Shown: in pieces, positions 45,314 to 56,860 of the stretch | Numbering within the stretch: position 1 is the first letter of the stretch | Layout of the letters: the number at the start of each line of letters is the position of its first letter | Origin: Evernia prunastri | Lineage: Eukaryota; Ascomycota; Lecanoromycetes; Lecanorales; Parmeliaceae | Length of the DNA stretch: 64,000 nucleotides | Assembly (NCBI GenBank): GCA_003184365.1 | Contig: NKYR01000076.1 | Coordinates: forward strand, 124,001 to 188,000 | Direction: 5' to 3' | Notes under the pieces: model-generated | What the model was told of the DNA's origin: nothing | Databases searched by the model: none | What the model saw: only the letters and a program-made list of their open reading frames with translations | Translations under genes and position numbers: made by a program

Positions 45314-48300
45314 GGTAGTGGTAAATGCGAAGGTTGTGTTGATGCGTCGTGAGGCACACAGTTGGTGATTAGAGGGTCAGATGTACGGTGTTGATGGAAG
45401 GGAAACAGTAATTCGATGGACGCGACGGAATAGTTGCTACGCAATCACGGGTGTACTTCGGACTACGAACATAAATTATTACGCAGTGCGAAGCAATGAG
45501 TGTAATTTGGAACCTAGCATTTTTACCTAGTTGTGGACGAACGACGAATTTGTGGATGTATAGTGGTCAAGTTTAGTCTCCATGTTGATCCGGACCATGG
45601 TCAAGTAAAACCACGGGTTTTCTGCAAGCTATTACCAGCGTTCAATCCTAGTTGGTAGCGGAGCCTTTGCCATTATGAAGTTGCAAGTATCACCCACGAT
45701 TTTAGAGTAAGTAGATGCTTTTTTATGGACAGACAACGGTAGCGTATCTGCGTGTAAGTAAGCACACCGCTCGCTTACTCGAGCAGGAAACATGAGATAG
45801 TCAAGTAAACCATATATTTCTTTTACTCGAGGATGCGCAATACTCGAATGTGCTGGTAGAAGGTGTAAACATGTCTGTCAACGATGGCGGCGTAAGCTGT
45901 GGTGCGTAGCATTATTTTGGTGTTGATTATTATTTTGAGAATATATATTTTAGTAGCAGAAATCATTTTGTCCAGTGGAAGAAAGGCGAAATGGCGTCCC
46001 TAGCCGAGTCGAAAGTCAAGGCTAGCCCACGTATTGATCCTGACCACATGACCAAATATATATACCTACCTTTAAGTAAAATCCTCTGGGTTTTCTCTAA
46101 GCCATCAGCTTTCGAGCTGGTGGTGGAGTCTTTTGCCATTTGGATCCTCCAATACCACTATTCTTTTTGCCTTCCTCTTGAGGCAGCGTACACCACCGTC
46201 GTCGCCGTCGCAGGCGTGGGTGGGTGTTGATGCTCTCCGCGCCGCTAATCCATTTTGGATTACAAGCGAAGGGCCTGGGTTCGAATCCGCCATAGGAACA
46301 CAAACATTACAAACCTTTTTGCTTGGTCTCAAATCACTCGCATTCATTTTAGTCGCACTTCGCATAGCTTAGGAAACGCAGCAAGAGCAAAAAATTAATG
46401 GCCAACTACAGCAATAGAGGTGGCCTCTTTGAAATTTCCGTCTTTTTGCAGCATGCTAGGCAAGTGTGCAGGTGCAGTGCAAAAGGGGCAAATACAGAGC
46501 TCCAAAATGCTACGGTACAGGGAGACGACCTAGCTCGCGGTACCCTGTCAATATCCTTCTTTGCAATATTTTCCACCTCCTAGGCCCATCAATCTGCGTC
46601 TCCAAACCTCGGATGAGGGGTTGTGGGCGGGTTTTCTCCGGATCATGGCTCATTGTCACTATGTGTTGAAGGCAAAGTGAAGGCTCGACGTCGGAGAAGA
46701 TTCTAAGTCGGAAGCGGACTAGCGTGCATAGTCAGCCTTATGTGCACCAATTGTGCATTTATACGATTTGCGAAGCGCCCATTGTAAATTGTAAATTGTA
46801 AATGCATCCATTGAGGCTTTTGTGCTTAACAGCATATGTGTACATAAGCTACAGAATGATTCTGGGTTACACACAGAGTCTCCATAGAGTGTTTGCCGTG
46901 GCCATGCTCGTAGGTGACACTCACAAATCCTGTTGTTTTTTGCCCATAATCTCCGCGTCTCTTTTTCGTATTTCCAAACTACGAACCGTCAAGACGTCCG
47001 CAAAATTCCAAGATTCAAAAGATACCGCTGAAAATAAGAAAGAACTTCCGATAGAAAAGTATCTTCTACCAGGGTTTATGTATCCAACCTTGTATTCTCA
47101 CAGAAACCAACCAAGCGCTCCCACTACCACCAACCATAGAGAGTCACCCCCTCCCACCAAGAACACCTTACTCCCCTCAATCTCATCCCCAGCACCAGCC
47201 TTTCCCCAGCGCCCAAAGCAGCATGAAACCATCCAAGACGTCCCGTCCCAAGACCTCGCCCCAACATGCAGCCCGCTGCTCTAGTCCGAAAGTTCAAATG
47301 CCACCTGCTACTACCCACCTCACTCGCTGCAACGAACCGAACCGCTAAGATATTCAAGGACCACTCCCTGGCAGGGACTCCAATCGTACCGGATCCTTCA
47401 AACCGGAAACCCTGCACAGATTACACGGGTTTTTGGAGCTTACTTAGACTCAAGGACACATGTGGCCTCGTCGACAAGGTCCTGCCCCAGTTGGCCCGCG
47501 TGGCCCCCGAGTTCGCGGAAGCATGTTCGGAAGATAAGTTCATGCGAGCAGATGCTAGCAAGGAAACCTCCCTCGGCCGAATGTTCACGCTTGCTTCAGG
47601 TCGCCGCTTCTCGTGAAGCAGCCGGTTGAAAAAGCGAAGAGTATAGTGACTCGTAGGCGCGGTCTTGCCGCAGATCAAGGTAAGGTATGCTGAGCGTGCC
47701 AAGAATGAGAGCGAGAGGGAGTAAGGCCAAACGAGCCACGCGACGACGGATGGCCGATACGGCTTGTCACCATCAAGAAACCGGCCTCAGCAACTTTCCA
47801 ACTTTCCAACTTTCCAAATCCACCACCCCTTCTTCCACATTCCAGCGTTCATACGTCCCCCACCCACACCAAAACGCCTCCGTACTCGCTTTCCGTAGAC
47901 CAGCTTTCCATAAAACCACCCCAGTTTCCCATCCCCTCCCCAGAAACCGCCTTACCCACACACCTCAGCCACCCCTCCTCCCCAACACATCACACCACAC
48001 AGCAGGAACCCCTTTCCCTTCCCCTTCCACTCACATACACCCCTCACATACACCACAAACACCACACATCCCCCCCAGCACCACCCCTCAGAACTAACCT
48101 CCCCACACCAAGTCCCCGCTCTCAACCACCCCCCCTTCTCAACGGAGCACATACCGTAGACACCGCAGCCGAACCCCTCCACCACGATCGCTTAAGCTAT
48201 AGAGAAGTGACATTCGTATCGTATCGTATCGTATCGTATCGTATCGTACCATGAGAACATGAGGACGGAAGAACGCAATCGAATCGGATCGGATCGGATC

Positions 48301-48821
48301 GAAAACGGATCGAACGGAGCATGGAGGCGACTTGCGTTGAGAGGGTAGGATCCAAAGCGTCGTTTAGGAGATTAGGGAGGGGGGAAAGAAGGAGGGGAAG
48401 AAGGAAGGGGGAAAAGGGGGTCGGGGTGGGCGTGGTTGGTAGGAGTAAAAGGAGTAAAAAGTAGATTTGTGGGCTGGATGATCGTGCGAGGGGAAGGGGG
48501 AAGGTTAAGATGGGATTTCAAGCTTGAATCGCAGCGTAAATGACAGTGAGGGGGCCCCAGAGATGTAGGAAGAAGAGCAAACCCAAGATATAAAATAATT
48601 TCTGCTTTTGAATCTGCTTCCTTAAGCCATAGCCACACGGAATTAATCTACAAGTCGATCGAACGTTTTTTCTTTTCTTGTTTCTTGTTTCTCAAAAAAA
48701 TGCATGCCTGGTTCCGATTATACACTACCTTGCTTGCGAACCGCCCCGACCCTCGGGGATCGATCCGTGGATGCCTTTTCTCTTTGTCTTGGGGGCCGGT
48801 GGGAAGATCGAGAACTTCGGC
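45314..48821. other. Long stretch without supported gene
   Basis: About 3.5 kb. Contains two diverged copies of a ~100-bp segment (near 45,570-45,640 and 46,025-46,110), a tRNA B-box-like string near 46,270, C-rich low-complexity DNA at 47,800-48,170, and pentanucleotide repeats at 48,215-48,310. Forward frames at 46,802-47,284 and 47,266-47,616 and reverse 47,421-47,702 overlap each other without coding signs. Confidence 0.5.
48215..48248. repeat. (CGTAT)n pentanucleotide microsatellite
   Basis: About 6.6 units of CGTAT, followed at 48,281-48,301 by a related GATCG-type run. The reverse complement of the same unit recurs at 56,584-56,606. Confidence 0.9.
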
Positions 48822-50285
48822 TTATGAGCCGCCCAGGCTTGGAAAGGCGTTTTCGTCCTTGACGTTGACGGAGCCAGCATCACCTCTACCCCGGCCGCCA
48901 CGGAAACCACCATCGCCCCGGCCTCTGGACCCGTCACCGCGACCCCTCCCCCGGCCTCGGAAGTCTCCTCTGTCACCACGGCCGCGTCCTCTGCCGCCGC
49001 GATCGCCTCCACCTCGGCCAGTCTGGGGCTCGACGTATTTGATGTCAATGTCAAGGATGTTCTTCTCCTTGCGTTGACGCTCTCGCTTGGCTTTTTCACT
49101 TTTGCCGGAGAAGAAGTCCTCCTCCTCGTCTTTGGCGACCGGCTTCGCGTTTTCGTACTTCTTATCCTTGCTGCCTTCATTTGGTTTCCTAGCCTCCGGC
49201 ACTCCACCACCAAGCTTCAGTTTTTTCTCCGCTTGCTCGGCGAGGTAGTCAGCGTAAGAGCGGCTGCTATCCTCAGGCTCAGGCTCCGCAACTGGTGCGG
49301 CTGGAGCATTGGCAGGAGTAGATCCCTCGGCCGGAGCGGTACCGTCAGCGTCAGCTGTGGGAGCCGCGTCGGTTGAAACGGCAGCGGCACCTGAATCCCA
49401 ACCTTCTCCTGTGGCGACGCTAGCATTCCAGCCGCCAGCTGCACCTTCGTCCTTTTCTTCGGCTTTGGCAATGGCTTCGCCTGCTTGTTCATCTTTCCAC
49501 TCGGATTCTCCGGTAGGTGCACCCCATGATTGGTCGGCTTGCTTGACGTGGTCACTGTAGAAGAAAGGGATTAGTAAAGACTTATCTCATAGAACCAGGT
49601 AATGCATACTTGGGAACGCCACGAGTGTGGCGGTCATCACGGTTGCCGCGTCCACCTCTGCCAGCACGACCTCCACGACCACCGCGTCCATCGTAGCTGC
49701 CTCGATCACGGCCACCTTCAACACGATTCGCATGGCGATCTTGACGGAGGCCATCGTCGACGGGTTTGTCGCGGTTGTTCATCGAGCCGGCTTCACGGTC
49801 GCGGAAAGCTGGATTCAATGTCAGTACCATCTCCATCGGATGGAGGTCCTCTAGCCTCGCAGATCCATGGTATAGGAAGGACATGACCTACCTCCGTCAT
49901 TACCAGAGAAACCCCCGCGTCCACGGGCACGTCCTGCGCGCCCACCACGCTCGCCTCCAGCAGCTGCTGTACGAGCCTCACTCGGTGCCGAAGCAGGTGC
50001 ATCACGCTTGCCATGTCGTGCAATCGGCTTGTCTGCTACCTTTATAGGCGGTGCTGGCTCCTTGTCCGAGTCCTGGTCGCTGTCATTACCTATGGTTGAA
50101 GATTAGATAAAGTATTGAGGAGGGCTGTTGAGCTGGGCAAACCGAGGAGCTCGTAAAGGTTCTATAAGGTCTAGATATCAGCAATTGCCATAGCATAGAG
50201 CGCAAAGCTTATCGCGAAAATGAAAAGCTGTAAAGTGGGAGGATTTGACGTTGTTGCTCTGTACCTTGGATTTCACGTCACTCAT
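48822..50285 (-). CDS. STM1: Stm1/SERBP1-type ribosome- and mRNA-binding protein
   Basis: Predicted ribosome-preservation factor of the HABP4/PAI-RBP1 class; Stm1 clamps idle 80S ribosomes and binds G-quadruplex nucleic acid. Exons 50285-50265 (21 nt), 50161-50143 (19 nt), 50089-49892, 49808-49610 and 49554-48822; introns 103, 53, 83 and 55 nt; 389 aa. The spliced start MSDVKSKNLYELLGNDSDQD matches the Stm1 N-terminal motif (NLFDLLGND). Following regions: KPIARHGKRDAP, two RG/RGG clusters (DGRGGRGGRAGRGGRGNRDD), an acidic middle ending in YADYLAEQAEKKL, then KNILDIDIKYVEPQTGRGGG and a C-terminal RGG tail ending AFPSLGGS. A 19-nt microexon encodes most of the N-terminal motif. Confidence 0.9.
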
Positions 50286-50844
50286 GACGCCCGCCTACTG
50301 CCTTCCTCCGAAGGCCTCCGTTGCTATCGCACCAGTGTGATGTGGATGGTACCAATTGAGAGCGACAGGATCCTTGGGGAGGATCTTGTCTCTCTATCTG
50401 AATCGCGTTGATACTGTGCGATGCACCGTTACTGTTGTTACTGGTCAGGAGTTGAGTTGTGCGGGTTTTCTTAGCGAGGTTGGGGTCTGCCGCCAAGACT
50501 TAGCGCGCTTAGCCCGAGATTCGGGGAGCCGGTGAGACCATTTGTTTACAATATAATTTCTTCTTCGCAGAGGCCGGCAAAATCATTCGATCTCTCGTGC
50601 CCTTCTTGCCATTACTGACTGAAAAAGAGCTGTAAGAATTTCTGAGGAGCAACGTGCAGAAATTCAATTCAAAGCGATATGCTGAAGCTGGTCGCAGCTT
50701 CTGGTATCAGATTGTGGACGCCTTCCGCTAATGCAAGAATCCTCCCTGAATGCGCCGCCGGGCGTCAACGCCTTGAATGAACCCAATTCCTATCCCAATA
50801 GAACTTTTCCCGTCCGATCCAAAAGTCATCTTCACTCCGAGTTA
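50286..50844. other. Intergenic between Stm1 and bZIP genes
   Basis: Both neighbours are on the reverse strand. This is the Stm1 promoter and bZIP 3' region; nothing else recognised. Confidence 0.5.
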
Positions 50845-52300
50845 TCACCGCCGCATCGAACTCTCCTGAAACGTAAATTGGGTGGGGAAACGCATGCTGG
50901 CGGAAAGACCAAACGGATCTGCATCTAACATAGGGTCGTAAGGGTCGAAGGCGGGCTGCATCGCGGGGTACCCTGAATTGTTCGGATCCATGGCTTGCGA
51001 GGTTGGTGGTGGCTGCATCGGTTGCATCTGCTGCATCGGTTGCATGAGTCGCATCTGCTGCATTGGTGGTTGGCCCTGTACGCCCATAGGTACTTGCTGA
51101 TGGGGGGAAAGAGGCTGCTGGTGAAAGGTTTGCGGATAGGGACCGGGGCCCACGTCACGATCGCTGGGGTTTTCGTCGTCTAGCATATCGGCATGCGCAT
51201 CGTACTCCTGTTCTGTACTCACGGAATTAATCTAGGACGAACAGAGCTCTATTTATAATACGGAAAGGAGGGGGCGGGACAGCTTGCCGAGTTGCTCTAT
51301 ATGAGCTTGAAATGGAGACGGGTAGAAGCTTGTTTGGGTCCCAGTTGTACTACCCATTTCACTGCTGCGACTTGTATCTGCCGTGCTTGGCGTCGTGCCT
51401 TGCATCGATGATCGACTTGTTGGTATGCTTAGCCTCGACGGCTGTTGCTGAGGGTATGCTTGAGACTCAGGCGGCGGTAGCGGCTGTTGTGGTTGCTGAG
51501 CTTCCATATCGACGCTTGATGTGATCATCCCACCTTTCGCTATGCCAATCGGAGATTTCGTCGCAGCTGCCGATACGATCTGCGAAGGCGGCGTTGGCTG
51601 GAGCCGAGGGGATTGGACCGAAGAAGACTTTGAAGAGGGTCTCAACGCTCGGGATGATGATCCGGATGTTGAGCGTCGCACTTGCCTCTGCCGATTCAGA
51701 AGAGCTCGCTGAATCGGAGTCGGCTGCGGACCCCCCAAAGGCTGCGTCGAATGGGCCATGACCGTGGACACCTCAGCTTTGGACCTCAGCTCAGCCTGTA
51801 CATCAATTTCTATGGCTTCGTTAGCAATGGAGAGGATCAATTACCGAACCGATACTTGGCCTACTTTTTTCAAGCAGAATGCGTTCGAGAAGAGAGTTCT
51901 TGTACCGAAGCATCAAGCATTCATCTGCTGCTGCTCGATGGTTTTGTTGCAGACTTTGCAGAGCTTCCTCGTGCTGTTTGATCGTAGTCTCTAGTTGCTT
52001 GATATATTCCGTTCGTCGTTCCCGAAAAGCTGCCTGAGCTTGGCGATTGCGTTGCTTGCGTTCTTCCGATGTCGCATAGATCTGAGGTGGCATTAGGGTG
52101 ACAGTACGTTTGGGCAGCACAGCACAGGCAAACAGGTCATGAACAGGTCATACCGGCTTGCGCCCTCCCTTCCGCTTTTGCACCTGGGCGGGTTCTTGGG
52201 TCAAACTTTGCTCCTCGGGTTCCGGGGAGGATTCCGAGAAGGATTCCTCCTCGAAGTGTTCGATCTTGGGGACCGGGGTATCATCCTCGACGGTTGACAT
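50845..52300 (-). CDS. bZIP transcription factor
   Basis: Dimeric DNA-binding regulator. Exons 52300-52154, 52081-51865, 51809-51288 and 51212-50845; introns 72, 55 and 75 nt; 417 aa. The first intron joins KRKGGRKP to IYATSEERKQ. The basic region NRQAQAAFRERRTEYIKQLE carries the fungal signature (N, then A-A-F-R) and runs into a zipper, LETTIKQHEEALQSLQQNHR, with further heptads to LLERILLEKK. The rest is Gln/Ser/Pro-rich, with a Met/Gln-rich stretch (MQQMQPM type repeats) and an acidic-aromatic end, consistent with an activation region. The third intron is best read as GC-AG (G|GCAAGC ... TACAG); the alternative GT donor GTCCCG is poor and changes only a few residues. Yap-like or other subgroup not resolved. 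Confidence 0.85.
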
Positions 52301-52918
52301 GCCCACCAAATGTCAATATAGGAGCGACGTCAAAATAAACCAATATTGAAAGTATCGTCGACTCGCTTGTTCAGGTATGGTTCGAGATCATGGTCCGGGT
52401 CACGCGACGGGTGGTGCAGGCGCTAAGGGGGAAGCGAATGTAAGATGTCGCTGAGCCTCACACACGGTAGAGGTGGACAATGGTCAATGAGCGGCGAGCA
52501 AAGTGTTTGGTAAGAGAAATGTAATGTAATGGAAATGAACTGAAGAATAATGATGATGATGCAGGAAAGAAGAAAATGTTGTGTCTAGCAGGGAGTAGTG
52601 CAAGTCACGGAAGACGGCAGACATATGTAACTCTAGGGTGAGGGTGGTAATTGCGGTGGTGGTAATAAGGTAGTAAGGTAGTAAGGTAGTAGGCCGTAGG
52701 TAGTAGGGTAATATTGGTGAACTGTGGAGTTTAGTTTAGGTAGTAGGACTCCGGGATTATTGTGACAACGATGATGTTCTAGACATGTCAGGGGCCCAAG
52801 CAGAGATTTTCATGTCGTGCGCCCCCTCGCGTGGTCCGTGTGGAGATGGCTCCGGGAGCATGGAAAGGTTGCAGCAGACTTGCAGATGGAAGAAGCCGAC
52901 GACTCTATGGATTTTTTT

Positions 52919-52958
<40 letters not shown>

Positions 52959-54226
52959 TTTTTGCCCTCTTTTTTTTTCTTCCACCTTTTGGAGGTAAGG
53001 TTGAAAGAAGAGTGGTTGGAAGCAGTTTGTGAAGTACCTACCTTAGCTACTTCGGAGCCAGTCAGACTTGGGTTAAGCTTGAAGGAGCTAGGCGATTGGT
53101 GTATATGGTGGAAGAGGCAGTATGCTGAGTTTTACTCTAGACATGGATGATTGGGGAGGGCAGGATCGGATATCCTGATGAAGTCAAGCTTCAAGATATT
53201 CATAGGCGGACCCCGAGGAATTTGACGGTTAAAATGTTTGGATGGGTTGGAGGCTTTTGCCTTCTTCATCAGTCTTGGCGAAGACCCTGGAACAAGCATT
53301 TCCGAGGATGCGGCTGCTGGGATTTGGGGGATTTTCGCGACATGGCACGTATGTCACTTATGTATTAGAGGCTTCTTAGAGGCTTACAAGACTCAGCTTA
53401 GGAAGCCTTATAGACTCTCTCATCGGGATGGATATGCTGGCTAGATCATGCACACATATGCTGCACACAAGATATTTCATATCGCATGGCAAGCTTGGCA
53501 TTGTTTGGACCAGGGTGTAGAGGTTATTGGTGGAATAGTTCCAAAACCATGTCGTTGGCTTCTCCCAAGCTGCTTTCTTATCCTTCTCCATCCTTCTAAA
53601 GCGCGTGCTAAAGTGCTAAAACAAGGGAAATAAGGGAAAAAGGGTAAAAGGGATTGATTATTACACGTGGTGATCTGCACACCATCATACTCATTTCACA
53701 CACTAGACGGAGTACTCTATGTAGTATGTACTTGACGGAAATCTTTATTCCAACCACCCCCTCTTCCTTCCCCCCCTCCAAACCTCCCCATCCCCAGCCC
53801 TACCTCAAGCCACTTACTGCCTTATTTTCTGCCCATCATTATTACTCGTATTATTATTGCCTGACCTCATGGATAGCATGGGCTCTGCAAGACAACAATC
53901 ATATGTTATCTCTGCTCTTATCTGCCTTCCACACCACCCCCCTGGTTCCCCCCCCCACTCTCCCTTTGCGCGTCAGCAATAGGTTTCAGTAAAAGTCAAT
54001 GGAAGGCCCAACCGGGCCACACCGACTGTCAGACCTATCCCCTGCAAACTTGCAGCTGTCAGACTACAATACAGGAAGGCGCAACGCCTTCAATACGCAG
54101 GAACAATACTCATCATCATCTGCTCGGAGCGTTTGATCTTTCCCTCGCCCCGTATTCCAAACTCACCATGTTACCTCGGAGATAGGTACTGCACGGGACA
54201 CCGGAGATTACTTTCTCTCCTCAGCA
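52301..54226. other. Divergent intergenic region with simple repeats
   Basis: Shared upstream region of the bZIP and arrestin genes, 1.9 kb. Contains AAGGTAGT-type repeats near 52,668-52,700 and a (TTTC)n tract at 52,912-52,963. No gene supported. Confidence 0.55.
52912..52963. repeat. (TTTC)n tetranucleotide microsatellite
   Basis: About ten perfect TTTC units flanked by T-runs, on the forward strand. Confidence 0.93.
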
Positions 54227-56466
54227 ATGCCCGGAAATGGTCTCAGTCCCTTATCAAGCATACCAGAGAGAGTCTCTTCCAAGCAAAGATTTCCTCAAGG
54301 CAGCTCGGCCGTTTCCACGCCATCAGGAGCTTCCCCTGCTCCTCCACCCTTGCCATTGCACCGCACGTCTAAAAATGGTACAACGGTTCCAACCAGGGGC
54401 CCTTCGACCTCTCCAATCCGCCGGCCGAACGTCCTGACCCTGCGACGAGCGCCGTCACGCACTTTTGCTCCTTCGGTCATGCCGAATGACCTGCTTCATA
54501 CCCCTAAATTGACCCACTCTCGTCTCAACCTCGCGATCCACCTGTCAGGACCGATTGCGATGGGTGGAGCGACGGTCGAAGGTGAAGTCCACGTGGGAAT
54601 TGACGGGGGTCCATTCGAAACACGGCGCAAGTCTACACCGAGTCTGTCACTGAGCAAGATTTCCACCACTCTAATTGGAATAGAAAGGTGCAAAGGCAGG
54701 CAGGACATGTTTCGAGCCGTGTCAAGCGACCTGATTGATGCAGCGCATCCTCCTCCAGCTTCAATGGCTCCAGATGCTGCACCCGATGCCACCTGGGGTG
54801 TGCACCCTTCAAACTCGACTTTGCCCTTTCGGTTGGACCTACCCGTTGTCATGGGCCCTCCACCCTACAGGTCAAAGAAGGTGGGCATAAGCTACTCGCT
54901 TTGTGCAGCGGCAGAATTTAAAATATCTGGAAAGAATCACTTCGTTCGACAGTCTCGCGAGGTCACAGTTTTGACAGTCCATGATCGTAGGTCTTTGGCC
55001 TTTCATGACCTGAAGACACTGTGACTTACGTGAGCTGTAGCCGAAAAGGCTCTCGTCAACCTCTCAAGCCCGCTCTTGGCGACGGACGAAATGTCGATGT
55101 CAAAGGGATACAGCACACAGACAGTGAAATTGGTACGTACATTTCGGAGGTGAAATTCCCTATTTGGTCATGGGATTGCGTCGCAAGTCATATTTCCGTG
55201 GCAGGCAGACTTATCTACTCCCGAGACCGGCACAATCATCCACCTTGAAGAGGCAATGCTGACCCTAGTGCGCGTAGACGGCAGGCCTCCACCGTCAAAC
55301 CTGGATTAGTGGCTACCTCATTTTTGTCGATATCCACATCGATAACAAGAGCCGCAAGGACGTCAAGAGAGTTGAGCTGCAGCTCGAGAAAACTACACTG
55401 TTCCACAACTATCCTGCACCTGCCACCAACGCTGGTACCGCCGATGTGCTCCGGTTGCCAGATCATCGACAAACCGAGATAATTGTGAGGAAGGAATTGG
55501 CTGATGGCTTCCAAGGAGTCCGTGCGTTGTCGCAGGACTTCAGGACCTGTCAATTAGAATTGCCCACCGGTTTGGTCTCGATCGAAACAGGTGTGTACTT
55601 CTATCTTAGGATTCCCAATGCGACTACTTCAAAGGACTAATAATACGGTCTAGGGCGTTTCTTTGGCATCCGATATTTCTTGAACATTCAAATCACCTGC
55701 TCGTTCAAGTATGTATACCCGGAGTATGTCCCTAATTGTTCCGGGCTTACCCATTCTACATCCAGGAAGCATCTCAAAGTCCAGCTGCCGATCACCATCA
55801 TTCATCCAGTAAGATCCAATGCCCTTTCATATACTTGCCACGTTCCAACCATCCCCTCCCAGAAGCTGACCATCTTCTTAGAACTCAATTGACATTCCTC
55901 CCAACGCCGTTGCCCAAGTAGCGGCCTCTATCGAGCATAAGCACCGAAATCACACCTCTACAAGTGGCACCGGCTCACCTTACCGCTATCGCGCAGGCCA
56001 AGCGTTCAAAGCGGCGCGAAGGCAATCGTACCTACAACTACGCAAGGACACCGTAGGGTCTACAGAGATGGAGGAGCTTACACGTGCTTTGGAAGGCAGC
56101 CCAAGGAGGATGGCCTTGAGGCTCGGAGATAGCTCCAGAAAGTCGAAGGTCGCGCGGCGCCAATCAGCCAAGGTACTCGGCAGCCCCCCCCGAAGCACTT
56201 ATCAGCATTTGTTACCGCGCTCGTCATTCGACACCACGACACATACCAAGTACAGCATGCCACGTTCGAGCTACGAAACAGTAAGGCCAATCGAGCAGCG
56301 CAGGTCTCCTCAACGAAGGGTGTCGCGAGGACCGCGCTCGAGCCTCGAGACGAAGGTGCTGAAAGGTTTGCGTGGGAGCTTTGAGACGTCAGGACCGAGG
56401 CTGCAAAGAAGTACATCCGGATTGGCTTTCGACGACAGCGATAAGGAGAATTACGCACCGAAGTGA
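54227..56466 (+). CDS. Arrestin-domain protein (alpha-arrestin type)
   Basis: Likely adaptor recruiting ubiquitin ligase to plasma-membrane cargo. Six exons: 54227-54986, 55041-55132, 55278-55590, 55654-55708, 55766-55808, 55882-56466; introns 54, 145, 63, 57 and 73 nt; 615 aa. Residues 1-95 are disordered. Arrestin-N (about 100-265): LNLAIHLSGPIAMGGATVEG to YSLCAAAEFKISGKNHFVRQ. Arrestin-C starts after the spliced VHDPEKALVNLSSPLLATDE; the intron at 55133-55277 joins QTVKL to TAGLHRQTWISG, then IDNKSRKDVKRVELQLEKTT, FRTCQLELPTGLVSIETG, RFFGIRYFLNIQITCSFK and HLKVQLPITIIHPNSIDIPP. The tail is basic/Ser-rich with repeated PRSSxET blocks. No PPxY motif was noticed, so ligase recruitment may differ. 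Introns are unusually dense. Confidence 0.88.
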
Positions 56467-56860
56467 GGACTTATTTTTTGGGCGGAGGGGGGGCCAGGAT
56501 TGAAGCAAGGATAGATGGATTGATTGGGAAATGGGTTATGATGTTACGAGACATTGATGTATGAATGGCATGGCATTACGAGTGATACGATACGATACGA
56601 TACGATGACGACGGCGGTAGGAAAGCGAAACGAAGCGATTGTAGCCAGAGCAGATGATATCCATCGATCAATCCATAACAGTCCTATATGCAGAGCTTAC
56701 ACAGACAGACCCTTCATCCCTGATTCACCCGGTCACAAACTTCGTCTGTCTGTCAGTCTATCTGTCTGTCTCTTGGGCCACGATAGTGCAGTGCAGTGCA
56801 CTCTTTTTTTCTTTCTTCCTTTCTTCCCCCCCTCAACCACCCCCCCCCTCCCCGTTGAAT
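56467..56860. other. Convergent intergenic region with microsatellite
   Basis: Between the arrestin and LIM genes. Holds (GATAC)n at 56,584-56,606 and CTGT-type repeats near 56,740-56,770. Confidence 0.55.
56584..56606. repeat. (GATAC)n pentanucleotide microsatellite
   Basis: Four to five units of GATAC; the complement of the (CGTAT)n unit at 48,215. Confidence 0.85.

Noticed and set aside
46240..46295. tRNA-like string GGGTTCGAATCC with a following CCATAGGAACA
   Set aside because: The B box is good, but only two pairs form in the T stem, no matching 5' acceptor arm or convincing A box lies upstream. At best a relic.
46802..47702. Overlapping forward and reverse frames of 93-160 codons
   Set aside because: They overlap each other, lack motifs and end in Pro-rich low complexity; chance frames are sufficient.
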